Shown in pieces: positions 53,090 through 61,621 of a stretch of DNA of 64,000 nt. The notes beneath the pieces were generated by a model. That model made no database searches, was not told the DNA's origin, and saw only the letters and a program-made list of their open reading frames with translations. Both the position numbers and the translations under genes were made by a program. Positions within the stretch are counted from its first letter, which is position 1, and the number at the start of each line of letters is the position of its first letter. The DNA comes from Bacteroidota bacterium (GTDB lineage: Bacteria > Bacteroidota > Bacteroidia > UBA8524), in assembly GCA_008933805.1 (NCBI GenBank), contig WBUH01000017.1:38393-102392 (forward strand), given 5' to 3'.

Positions 53090-55264
53090 CTACAACCGTA
53101 TTTTTAATCCGCCATTAATAATAAACCCTTCCAACGGGGCATATATTTCCCTGAAAATAGGCCGGGTAACAGTGCCTGTATAGATAGTATCAAACCTTGT
53201 CTGCCGGGCATCCAAAAAGTTCTCAAAGTTGATGTACAGCGAGAACTTTTCCCACAGCCTTTCTACCATAAAACCGCACATTACATACTGCCTTCCTATT
53301 GTGCCGTCACTTAGTTTTTGTTTGCTGAAATAATAGGCTTCAAGCCCTACTTTCCACTTCTCATCGGCTTCATACATCAATACAGAATTGATACGGTGTT
53401 TGGCTGTCAAAGGATTATCGGAAACCGTCCCGTTGCTGTGAATTTTTGCATCGGTATATGTATACCCCAAAAACAGCTTAAAATCTTTGTAGCCAATTTT
53501 AATATTGGTTTCTGTCCCTTTGGTGTCTACAAAACCATTAATATTTACGAACTGGTAGGTGCCGTTTGCCTGCGGTGTAAGTATAAGCGGGTGGTTCAGA
53601 TAGGTATAAAAAAACAAATGGTTAAGGGTGAATAACACTTGGCCATCAGCAAAGGCTGTTTTGTAGTTAAAATCCCAATTAGTGCCGTAACTTGTTTCCA
53701 GCCTGTTGGCTGTAGGGCTTATGCCCAACACTCCCCGGTATTGTATGCGCTCGCTTTCTTCGGTAAAAATTGTGGGAGTTTTATACCCCAATCCCCCACC
53801 TACACGCGAGGACAATTTCTTATTGATTTTATACAAAGCTGAAATGCGGGGAAGAAGGGCAAACCCGTAATCAATTACATAATCCGTCCTAAACCCTGTT
53901 TCTATGTTTAGCCTTTGTGTGGCTTTCCAGATGTTCTGTACAAACACCCCTAAAGTAGTTTGGTTATAATCCCTTACTGCAAGTGTATCCAACTGTTTTT
54001 CGGTAAACTTGTCTGTCCATAGGTTTATGCCTACTATCCATTCCATTTTTTCCGCATTGTGTTCATAATTCACTTCGCTGAAAGTGGCGTATTGTGTGCC
54101 GTTAAAAGTATATCCTGGTGTGCTTAAAATACGGTTAAAATAGCTAATACTGTTCTTAACAATGATATGGCTGCTATCCCCCAGCTTATGTTCAGCAGAA
54201 AACTGTGTGCTGAACCTTTGTGTTGTATTCTTTTCAAAATAGCTATGGGTACTATCCCCTTTGCCATTTATATAGTGAATATCGCCACCTATACGGTCTT
54301 CAAGGGTAGTATTCACACCTAATACAATCGTTGTTTTTTCAGAAGGGTATAAAAATAGCTTTGGATTAAAGGTGTACCGTTCAAATTTGGGAATTGCTGA
54401 AAGGTCGATATTGGCCGGGTCGTATGCCCAGTTGCGGTTATGCGCGGCAAAAATGGTAGTTCCGATTTTGTTAGCTCGTTGGGAATAAAAGCCGTTCAGG
54501 TCTAATCCTTTACCGCTTGTACCGTTGAGATGGAACTTTATTTCCCTTTCTTTTTGAGGAGTTTTTGAAATCAGGTTTACCAATCCTGCAATTGCCCCCC
54601 CGCCATACAACGTTGATGCTGAGCCTTTAATTACTTCTACTTGTTTTAAATCCAATGGGGGTATCTGTAAAAGGCCTAAACCACTGGATGCACCGAAATA
54701 GAGAGGAAAACCATCTTTAAGGATTTGGGTATACCGCCCGTCCAACCCCTGTATGCGTATGGCTGCGTTAGCAGAAGTGGCAGATGTTTGCTGGGTTTGT
54801 ATGCCTGTGCTTTCACTCAGTACCATTCTTATATCGCCGGGCTTCATGTTGGCTTTCTCCTCTAATTCCTCGCCTGCTATAAATTCTACTCTTGTGGGTA
54901 TGTCTTCTATACTTCGTGAGCTTCGGGTAGAACTGATAACTACTTCTTCCGTTTCCTCTATATCTTCTGTTAAAAGGATTTCTATAGCAATAGCTTGTTG
55001 CAACGGGAAGCTGAAGGTATCAAACCTTTCCTGGTAGCCTATATACTTGAAAAGGATTATTTGCTGTCCATCGGGTATGTTCTTGATTTCGATCAAACCG
55101 TTTACACCGGAAATGGCACCATTAGTTGTGCCTTTTACGATAGCGATAGCTCCTAATAGGGGCTCTTTGCTTTCGCTGTCTTTCAATATGGCTTTAAATG
55201 TGTTTTGCCCCCAAGCCATAGTGGAGCTTATAATTGCCAGTAATGGCAAAATGATTTTTCGCAT
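53090..55264 (-). CDS. TonB-dependent receptor
   Basis: This 724-residue outer-membrane receptor has a signal peptide (about 1-19), a carboxypeptidase-regulatory-like domain (LKDSESKEPLLGAIAIVKGTTNGAISG) and a plug with MKPGDIRMVLSESTGIQTQQTS and VIKGSASTLYGGGAIAGLVNLISKTP. A 22-strand-type barrel follows. The immediate neighbours (a cysteine-rich DUF6660 protein and a CDF transporter) point to a metal or metallophore substrate, but this is inference. The start ATG is at 55264, 81 nt after the DUF6660 stop. Confidence 0.92.
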   Translation of the reverse strand: MRKIILPLLAIISSTMAWGQNTFKAILKDSESKEPLLGAIAIVKGTTNGAISGVNGLIEIKNIPDGQQIILFKYIGYQERFDTFSFPLQQAIAIEILLTEDIEETEEVVISSTRSSRSIEDIPTRVEFIAGEELEEKANMKPGDIRMVLSESTGIQTQQTSATSANAAIRIQGLDGRYTQILKDGFPLYFGASSGLGLLQIPPLDLKQVEVIKGSASTLYGGGAIAGLVNLISKTPQKEREIKFHLNGTSGKGLDLNGFYSQRANKIGTTIFAAHNRNWAYDPANIDLSAIPKFERYTFNPKLFLYPSEKTTIVLGVNTTLEDRIGGDIHYINGKGDSTHSYFEKNTTQRFSTQFSAEHKLGDSSHIIVKNSISYFNRILSTPGYTFNGTQYATFSEVNYEHNAEKMEWIVGINLWTDKFTEKQLDTLAVRDYNQTTLGVFVQNIWKATQRLNIETGFRTDYVIDYGFALLPRISALYKINKKLSSRVGGGLGYKTPTIFTEESERIQYRGVLGISPTANRLETSYGTNWDFNYKTAFADGQVLFTLNHLFFYTYLNHPLILTPQANGTYQFVNINGFVDTKGTETNIKIGYKDFKLFLGYTYTDAKIHSNGTVSDNPLTAKHRINSVLMYEADEKWKVGLEAYYFSKQKLSDGTIGRQYVMCGFMVERLWEKFSLYINFENFLDARQTRFDTIYTGTVTRPIFREIYAPLEGFIINGGLKIRL

Positions 55265-55345
55265 TTTTTTTAATGTTTTAAGTTAATAAAAAAGAATGAA
55301 CAGGCCAACGTGCCAGTAATAGCCGTTGTGCCACAGAATAGCTCA

Positions 55346-55660
55346 TTAACTTATTTTTGGAGGCTGCCAGATTTTGGCAAAAAAGTTATCCTGACAGCAG
55401 AATTTGTACATACTGCGGGTTTGGGTAGAAATTATTATTTCTACTTTGGGAACGTCGTTAAAAACAGGATATGCAAAGGCTGTATAGGTGCAACACAAGC
55501 AGGTGCAGAAAGGTGCGCAGTCATTGTCTTCGTGCTGTTCGGAATTACTGCCTGCAGTTAATTCGGTTGAGGCGGATGTTTCATAGCATTGGTCAAAATT
55601 AGTACACGATAGCCCTGAAAGAACTATGTAAACACTTAATATGATGCTGAACCATTTCAA
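55346..55660 (-). CDS. DUF6660-like cysteine-rich small envelope protein
   Basis: This ~104-residue protein has a hydrophobic N-terminus (LKWFSIILSVYIVLSGLSC, likely signal or anchor). A cluster with many Cys and one His follows (EQHEDNDCAPFCTCLCC), then a tail ending IWQPPKIS, as in small Bacteroidota proteins annotated DUF6660 near metal-efflux genes. The cluster is a probable metal-binding site. The frame stays open upstream to 55753, but TACATTTG (minus strand, 55673-55666) looks like its -7 box, so I take TTG 55660 (5-nt leader). GTG 55666 is the alternative. It is first in an operon with the receptor and CDF genes. Confidence 0.66.
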   Translation of the reverse strand: MKWFSIILSVYIVLSGLSCTNFDQCYETSASTELTAGSNSEQHEDNDCAPFCTCLCCTYTAFAYPVFNDVPKVEIIISTQTRSMYKFCCQDNFFAKIWQPPKIS

Positions 55661-55712
55661 TAGCACAAATGTATGAAAATTAGGTTTGGCCGTTAAGTTC
55701 AATTTAAACTTC

Positions 55713-55726
55713 CCAAAGTTCGAACT
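55713..55726. repeat. 14-bp direct repeat, right copy
   Basis: CCAAAGTTCGAACT, identical to 52214-52227. It contains a perfect 10-nt palindrome (AGTTCGAACT) and lies about 40 nt upstream of the DUF6660 -7 box, where an operator could sit. Confidence 0.6.
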
Positions 55727-55793
55727 CGTAAGAAATTGAAATTCAATAATCAAAGAACATAATCGTTTTTTACCTCAAATTCTTCGAACTAAA

Positions 55794-55827
55794 AAACCCC
55801 TTGAAACACAAGAGTTTCAAGGGGTTT
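55794..55827 (-). terminator. Terminator of tRNA-Ser
   Basis: A perfect 14-bp stem (55794-55807 with 55814-55827), 6-nt loop, 6 nt past the tRNA 3' end on the minus strand, followed there by a T run. Confidence 0.9.
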
Positions 55828-55833
55828 CGGATT

Positions 55834-55923
55834 TGGCGGAGAGGGCGGGATTCGAACCCGCGATACAGTTTCCCGTATGCCAGTTTAGCAAACTGGTGCT
55901 TTCGGCCTCTCAGCCACCTCTCC
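55834..55923 (-). tRNA. tRNA-Ser (anticodon GCU)
   Basis: On the minus strand the acceptor stem GGAGAGG pairs with CCTCTCC, followed by discriminator G and an encoded CCA. The D-arm begins TGGCTGAGAGG. The anticodon arm CCAGT-TTGCTAA-ACTGG has anticodon GCT (plus-strand bases 55887-55889), reading AGC/AGU serine codons. A long variable arm (about 15 nt) and a T-arm GCGGG-TTCGAAT-CCCGC complete the class II tRNA-Ser form. It ends just before a strong terminator. Confidence 0.97.
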
Positions 55924-56032
55924 GTTTTTAAGGAGTGCAAAAATACAATCCCTATATCAAATTGCAAATAATATTTCACTCTTATAGCTAAAAATAGATG
56001 ATAGCAGAGCCTTTTTGTTTGATTTTCAGTGA

Positions 56033-56755
56033 TTATGCCAAAACCTCTGCCAGCACTTTATGCGCTTTTACCTCGCCAAAACCATCAATATGCAGCCTGT
56101 AATAGTGCAACAATGCATCTAATAACTGGCGACGGTAGCTAGCAGAAATACCGATTGAATCAATCGTTTCAGGCTTTGCAAGGCACAAATCGTACAGGTA
56201 TTTGGCATTTGTGGTGTCAAAATACAGGGGATGTCCAGTTTCATGTGTAAAAATACCCTGTGCAGGCAGAAACAATGTATCAGGCTCCCAACTATCAATA
56301 TCAGGAAAAAAGCCAAGGTGTCTTGATAGTTGCACCAACCAATACACCGGATAGGCCGCAGGTAATTTTGGTACTGCATCTGCCCAGCAGATATGGTGGT
56401 ATAGGAAACTAAACAGGGCTTCGTTTTTTTCTTTTTCTATAATAACCTTATTCAATACCTCTTGCATAAACAGCACAGCCGATGTTTTGGCAATATCTGT
56501 ATACAAGCTGTGCAAAACGGGTTGGCAGCGCAATTCTTTTATGCGCTGCAAATTTGCATTGGCACGTTGGTACAAATCGGTTTCGGCAAGGCTTAGGGGT
56601 TGCAGGTGTGCCGCGTTAATGGCAGCCTTTTTACTACGGATATTATTAATGATAAAAGATTCAAGCCCGAACTCTTCGGTATAGAAACGGGCTATTACAC
56701 TGTTTTCAGCATACTTCAGCGTTTTTAGCAGTATCGTTCGGGTTTTAACTAACAA
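56033..56755 (-). CDS. recO: DNA repair protein RecO
   Basis: This 240-residue protein has an N-terminal OB-fold (VKTRTILLKTLKYAENSVIARFYTEEFG) and a helical C-terminal domain (FMQEVLNKVIIEKEKNEALFSFLYHHICW), the layout of RecO, which loads RecA with RecR in recombinational repair. The four zinc-finger cysteines of some RecO proteins are not seen here. It lies 12 nt after porZ on the same strand, an arrangement known in other Bacteroidota, so co-transcription is likely. Confidence 0.88.
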   Translation of the reverse strand: MLVKTRTILLKTLKYAENSVIARFYTEEFGLESFIINNIRSKKAAINAAHLQPLSLAETDLYQRANANLQRIKELRCQPVLHSLYTDIAKTSAVLFMQEVLNKVIIEKEKNEALFSFLYHHICWADAVPKLPAAYPVYWLVQLSRHLGFFPDIDSWEPDTLFLPAQGIFTHETGHPLYFDTTNAKYLYDLCLAKPETIDSIGISASYRRQLLDALLHYYRLHIDGFGEVKAHKVLAEVLA

Positions 56756-56767
56756 AGTCCCTTGGGT

Positions 56768-59023
56768 TTATTTGCCCCCGTTTATTACCAAAATTTTAGC
56801 CACGTTGGTATCACTGGCATCATCCGTACCGCTAAATACCAAATACACACCCGTTGAGGCTTTGCGACCGTCAAAACTACGACCGTTCCATGTTGCCATA
56901 CCTCCGTTTGCTACCGTTTCATAAATAAGATTTCCTGCTATATCGGTAATTTTCACAGTGGCATCCTGTGCCAAACCGCGAATAGAAATGGGGCCGTCAA
57001 AATCTTCACGCACAGGGTTTGGAAACACCAGTACATCCTCGTGCACTTCTTTTGCAACTGTTGCATCGCCTTTGTATGAAATGATACCTCTATCGGTAGC
57101 AAAAAACACCTCACCAGTTTTTTCATTTACCGTAATCTCAAGCACATTGTTTGAGAACAACGGACTATTATCAACGTTAAAGTTATGAATGATAGATTGT
57201 CCGTCGGCGGCAATCAGCCAAGCACCGTTATTAGTACCTACCCATTTACGGTTACCACCGTCAACATAAATGCAGTTAATAACCTCAGCCCCTAACAAAT
57301 AACCTGCACTTGTGCCCTCGCCCGTAACAATACGGCGGGCATCGGATGGTTTATCAGAAAATATATTCGAAGGGTTAGAGAACACCACCAAGCCTTTAAG
57401 CGTTCCTACCCAAATTTCACCGTCACGGTCTTTGGCAATACAGTTTACTTGGTTATCAGGCAAAGCACCGCTGCCTTCGTTGGTGTTTAGCAGTTTTGGA
57501 CCTAAATCGTCGTTTCTGTTCAGCGGAGTTTTATTATCGTCATACACAACCATCCCGAATCCATTGTTACGCGGAGCTACAATCCATTTGCGGTTACGGT
57601 CGTCCACCACAATCTGGCTTACAAAACTTACGCTTCCTAAGGGCATTGCCGCCCATTGTCCGTCAGTTGTACGTACTACAAGTGCAGAGTCGGTACCGTA
57701 GTTGCTCATCCACAAATGACCTTCATTATCAATGGCTAAGCCCGCCAGAAAGTTGATGATATTAAATTTCAAACGGCTGTTGGTGGGGTTATATACCTCT
57801 TGCACAACACCGTCCCGCAGACGCACAAGACCTTGCCAGTAAGCACCCAACCAAACATCTTTAGTCTTGGGGTCGGTAGTTACTGCAAAAAAATCGCGCA
57901 AACTGTCTGTTTGCGGGTTGGGGTAGTCTAAGCTGTTTATCCATTGGTCGTTTACATACCTGTAGTACCCATTCCAACTGAATGAGAATGTGTAGTTACC
58001 ACCAATTAACCCACCTGCTACAATTACTTCATCACCAATACTGGCCATTTTACCAATGGGTAGATTATAAGGGCCGTTGGGTTGGGTAAAAGTAAGATTG
58101 CCATCAGGATGTAGCTGTATAGTACCCGCATTATCGGTTGTGTACCAAATACTGCCGTCGTTCGCAACCAGTGCATGTTTCATTATATTGATAAATTTTG
58201 CGCTGATGGAAAGATTACTTTCAATAGTTAGTAGCGAATCCTTACGGCTCAGGTATAATTTGCCGCCTGAAGAATGTATGTTGTAATACATAGCGGGTCC
58301 GGTAAGCCCAGTCCATACACTACCATCGTAGTATTTAACGTGGGTTTTACCTACGCTGAATAATTTATTGTCAAACAAGTGTAGAAACTTAGTGTATCCG
58401 GTATCAAACTTTGTCCATGATGAAGGATCGTTCAGGTTTAAGCCCACCATCGGAGCATTGTATATGCCGTTATCGGTAGCCGCGTACATTTTATTATTCC
58501 ATACCGCCACGTCCAAAACATCACCAATATTTAAGTCTTTGTATGAGGCACGTATTTCAGGGTCTTCAACCTCTTTCAAATCAAGCTCAACAATACCAAA
58601 CGTACAGGCAAGGTAGGCCACATCATTACCAAACATAATATTGGTAACATTTTTAGAGCCACTTACCTGAGCACGTTGTATATCGGTAACGTTTATAATT
58701 TTTCCGTTGTGCACCAAATCAAGGTTGGCATCTTGGTAGGCAATAAGCAAAACATCGTTGGCGGCATTATACTTTATGGCGCTCACGGCAATGTCTGAAA
58801 AGCCCTGTACTTTTGACAAACGTTCAGAGCTTCCGGTTTCCTTATCATACCTGTAAAAACCATAAGAAGCCCAAGTATATACATACCGTGGAGTTTCAGC
58901 AATACCCAGTGTGTTTTTAAATGGAAGGTGGATGCGCCATTGTCCTGTGCCAATTTGCTGAGCATTAGTTAAAATGCTGAACAAGCTGATAAATACTATA
59001 AGTGCTGCGTGGCGTTTAAACAT
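56768..59023 (-). CDS. porZ: T9SS attachment-complex protein PorZ
   Basis: This 751-residue secreted protein has a signal peptide (about 1-21) and two beta-propeller domains: PorZ-type blades at the start (WRIHLPFKNTLGIAETPRYVYTW, KYNAANDVLLIAYQDANLDLV) and two-component-regulator-type blades later (CIAKDRDGEIWVGTLKGLVVF). The C-terminal ~85 residues form a CTD-like domain (VLVFPNPVREDFDGPISI). PorZ works with PorU, PorV and PorQ in the surface complex that processes T9SS clients. The identification rests on the opening motif, domain order and the neighbouring recO; a generic propeller T9SS client is the alternative. Confidence 0.85.
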   Translation of the reverse strand: MFKRHAALIVFISLFSILTNAQQIGTGQWRIHLPFKNTLGIAETPRYVYTWASYGFYRYDKETGSSERLSKVQGFSDIAVSAIKYNAANDVLLIAYQDANLDLVHNGKIINVTDIQRAQVSGSKNVTNIMFGNDVAYLACTFGIVELDLKEVEDPEIRASYKDLNIGDVLDVAVWNNKMYAATDNGIYNAPMVGLNLNDPSSWTKFDTGYTKFLHLFDNKLFSVGKTHVKYYDGSVWTGLTGPAMYYNIHSSGGKLYLSRKDSLLTIESNLSISAKFINIMKHALVANDGSIWYTTDNAGTIQLHPDGNLTFTQPNGPYNLPIGKMASIGDEVIVAGGLIGGNYTFSFSWNGYYRYVNDQWINSLDYPNPQTDSLRDFFAVTTDPKTKDVWLGAYWQGLVRLRDGVVQEVYNPTNSRLKFNIINFLAGLAIDNEGHLWMSNYGTDSALVVRTTDGQWAAMPLGSVSFVSQIVVDDRNRKWIVAPRNNGFGMVVYDDNKTPLNRNDDLGPKLLNTNEGSGALPDNQVNCIAKDRDGEIWVGTLKGLVVFSNPSNIFSDKPSDARRIVTGEGTSAGYLLGAEVINCIYVDGGNRKWVGTNNGAWLIAADGQSIIHNFNVDNSPLFSNNVLEITVNEKTGEVFFATDRGIISYKGDATVAKEVHEDVLVFPNPVREDFDGPISIRGLAQDATVKITDIAGNLIYETVANGGMATWNGRSFDGRKASTGVYLVFSGTDDASDTNVAKILVINGGK

Positions 59024-59179
59024 AACTACAATATTAAGACAGAAAACGGATTGGGTTTGTTGAATTTTATTTGGTTAGTTACACATAACTAAACGAAAAA
59101 GGGAGATTTTTAGCATAAATGGCATAAATCGCTGTGTGTTTGCACCGTATGTTGATTTAGTATAGATGCGATAAAATGT

Positions 59180-59187
59180 TACCTTTG
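59180..59187 (+). promoter_or_regulatory. -7 promoter box of the MMPL/RND gene
   Basis: TACCTTTG, 16 nt before the ATG at 59204. I do not see a well-spaced -33 TTG, so the call is moderate. Confidence 0.5.
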
Positions 59188-59203
59188 CACCTTTCGTAAA
59201 AAA

Positions 59204-61567
59204 ATGTGGGAAAAATCCGCCAGTTTTATACTTCGTAAGCGTGTTTTACTAATGTTCATCACCATTTTGATGACCATTGTGATGGGGTATTTTGCCACCA
59301 AAATACAGCTTACCTACGACTTGCCTAAAATTGTGCCTCCAACCGACCCTGAATATCAGGCGTATGTTGAGTTTAAAAGCACGTTTGGTGATGACGGAAA
59401 TGTTATTTTATTAGGGCTTAAATCCGAAAAAATTTATCAGAAAGATTTTTTTAATGCTTACTACCGTTTAAGTAAAGAGTTAGAAAAAACCGATGGAGTA
59501 CAAAACGTAATTTCTTTCCCTACGTTACAAATCCTTACACGGGTAGATTCAATCCGTGAGATGCGTTTGATTCCTCTGTCAACCGATACTGCTGCTACAC
59601 AGCAAGAAGTGGATAGTTTATGGGAGGTGATACGCTCACAATTGTTTTACAGGGATTTGGCGGTGAAAACCGACGGAAGCTTTGTAATTACAGGGGTAAC
59701 CCTTAAAAAAGAGCGGTTGAATGATAAGGGCAGGATTGATGTAATAAACGCCATCGATAATTTAGCGCAGAAGTTTGAGAAGGAGCAGGGCGTTGAGTTT
59801 CAAATATCAGGGTTGCCGTATATCCGTACCATATTTTCAGCTAAAATTAATAAAGAATTAAAGCTATTCACCCTACTCTCATTAGTAGTGTGTGCGGCCA
59901 TTATGTTGCTTTTCTTCCGAAGCTTTAGTTCACTACTGTATTCATTAATTATTGTTGCCATCACCTTGTTGTGGTCGTTGGGATATATCGGAATACTACA
60001 GTATAAAATCACGGCGGTTATTGGTGTAATTCCTCCGCTTATTGTTATCATCGGTATCACCAACTGCATTTACCTGCTCAATAAGTATCACGCCGAATAC
60101 AGAAGCCATAGCAACAAAACCAAAGCGTTGGTACGTGTAGTATCGCGCATAGGTAAGGCCGCGTTTTTAACCAACTTCACCACGGCAGTGGGGTTTGGCG
60201 TATTCTACTTTTCGGGTAGTCCCATTATGAAAGAGTTTGGCTTGGTAGCCTTTCTAAGCATTATGTCTGTATTTGTAATCTCAATGGTTACAGTACCTAT
60301 TATGTTTAGCTTTCTACCATCGCCCACCTATAAGCAAACCCGCCATCTTGAAAACAAATACCTCGGTAGCTTTATTGATGCCATTTACTGGCAAGTGCAA
60401 AACCGCCGCAAGGTAATCTATGGTATCACCATTGTAATTATGGCACTGTCAGTTTGGGGAATGTTTAAGCTGGATGCGTTGGGACATGTGATAGACGATA
60501 TTCCGGCGAAAGATAAAATTAGTACCGACCTTAAGTTTTTTGAAAAAGAGATAAACGGGGTAATGCCCTTAGAAATAGTAATAGATACTAAAAAGCCGAA
60601 CGGGGTAAAAGACACGCGCACTTTGCAAAAGATGGAGCGATTGTCTCGCCAGTTGGCCAAAATGCCTGAGTTTTCGAGGCCGGTATCCATTGCTGAGCTG
60701 ATGAAGTATGCCAACCAAGCATACAACGGCGGCGACAGTTTGGACTACCGCATACCGAGCGCGTTGGAATTGGGCAGTATCACCAGTTATATACCCAATC
60801 GTAAAGGCTCACAAAACCTGTTAAAGGGCTTTGTGGACAGCACCTACCAAAAAGCACGCATCAGCATACAAATGGCCGATGTGGGCAGCGATATTTTACC
60901 CGGAGTGCGTGCGCGAGTACAAGCAGAAATTGACTCTATCTTCCCTAAAGAAGAATATACGGTTAACCTTACCGGTACCAGCATGTTGTTTATGAAAAAC
61001 AACCAGTTTTTGGTAGATAGCTTGTTTCAAAGTGTTACCATGGCTCTGGTAGTAATTACCCTATTGCTGGTAAGTTTGTTTGGTACTTGGCGAATGATAA
61101 TTATATCGCTGATACCTAATATAATCCCGCTGATTGTAACATCAGGGGTGATGGGTTTCTTTGATATTTATCTCAAACCCTCAACGGTAATTGTATTCAG
61201 TATTGCATTTGGTATCTCTGTGGATTTTACTATCCACTTTGTGGCCAAGTATAGAATTGAGTTAAAGAAACACCATTTCCGCATCCGCGAGTCGGTAAAA
61301 GCAACCCTGCACGAAACAGGCACCAGTATGATATATACGGCCATTATCCTGTTCTGCGGGTTCAGCATTTTCGATTTCTCAACCTTCGGCGGAACGATGT
61401 GGCTGGGTATCTTAACCACGCTGGCGCTTGTAGTATCATTGCTAACCAACATCTTTATTTTGCCCAGTATGCTGCTTTCAATAGAAAAACGCCGCATGCA
61501 GCGCGAAATGAAGGTGAAGCCTATTTTACCGCTTGCCGAAGAAGCCGAGGAAGAAGAAAACGATTAG
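59204..61567 (+). CDS. MMPL/RND-superfamily exporter
   Basis: This 787-residue inner-membrane protein has two repeats of one helix, a ~200-residue periplasmic loop and five further helices. It opens with FILRKRVLLMFITILMTIVMGYFA, has the sterol-sensing-like core LVVCAAIMLLFF...VIGVIPPLIVIIGITNCIYLLNKYHAEYR in the first half and FSIAFGISVDFTIHFVAKYR in the second, and ends in an acidic tail. Related proteins export lipids or hydrophobic compounds (HAE3/MMPL group). No membrane-fusion or outer-membrane partner gene is nearby, so it may act alone. The substrate is unknown. Confidence 0.88.
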   Translation: MWEKSASFILRKRVLLMFITILMTIVMGYFATKIQLTYDLPKIVPPTDPEYQAYVEFKSTFGDDGNVILLGLKSEKIYQKDFFNAYYRLSKELEKTDGVQNVISFPTLQILTRVDSIREMRLIPLSTDTAATQQEVDSLWEVIRSQLFYRDLAVKTDGSFVITGVTLKKERLNDKGRIDVINAIDNLAQKFEKEQGVEFQISGLPYIRTIFSAKINKELKLFTLLSLVVCAAIMLLFFRSFSSLLYSLIIVAITLLWSLGYIGILQYKITAVIGVIPPLIVIIGITNCIYLLNKYHAEYRSHSNKTKALVRVVSRIGKAAFLTNFTTAVGFGVFYFSGSPIMKEFGLVAFLSIMSVFVISMVTVPIMFSFLPSPTYKQTRHLENKYLGSFIDAIYWQVQNRRKVIYGITIVIMALSVWGMFKLDALGHVIDDIPAKDKISTDLKFFEKEINGVMPLEIVIDTKKPNGVKDTRTLQKMERLSRQLAKMPEFSRPVSIAELMKYANQAYNGGDSLDYRIPSALELGSITSYIPNRKGSQNLLKGFVDSTYQKARISIQMADVGSDILPGVRARVQAEIDSIFPKEEYTVNLTGTSMLFMKNNQFLVDSLFQSVTMALVVITLLLVSLFGTWRMIIISLIPNIIPLIVTSGVMGFFDIYLKPSTVIVFSIAFGISVDFTIHFVAKYRIELKKHHFRIRESVKATLHETGTSMIYTAIILFCGFSIFDFSTFGGTMWLGILTTLALVVSLLTNIFILPSMLLSIEKRRMQREMKVKPILPLAEEAEEEEND

Positions 61568-61621
61568 GCGGTTGGCATCGTTCGGTATCCTGATAACCAA
61601 TAACAGATAACAAATAACCAA

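Noticed and set aside
55770..55979. 69-residue minus-strand frame
   Set aside because: It covers tRNA-Ser and its terminator; the tRNA fully explains this stretch.
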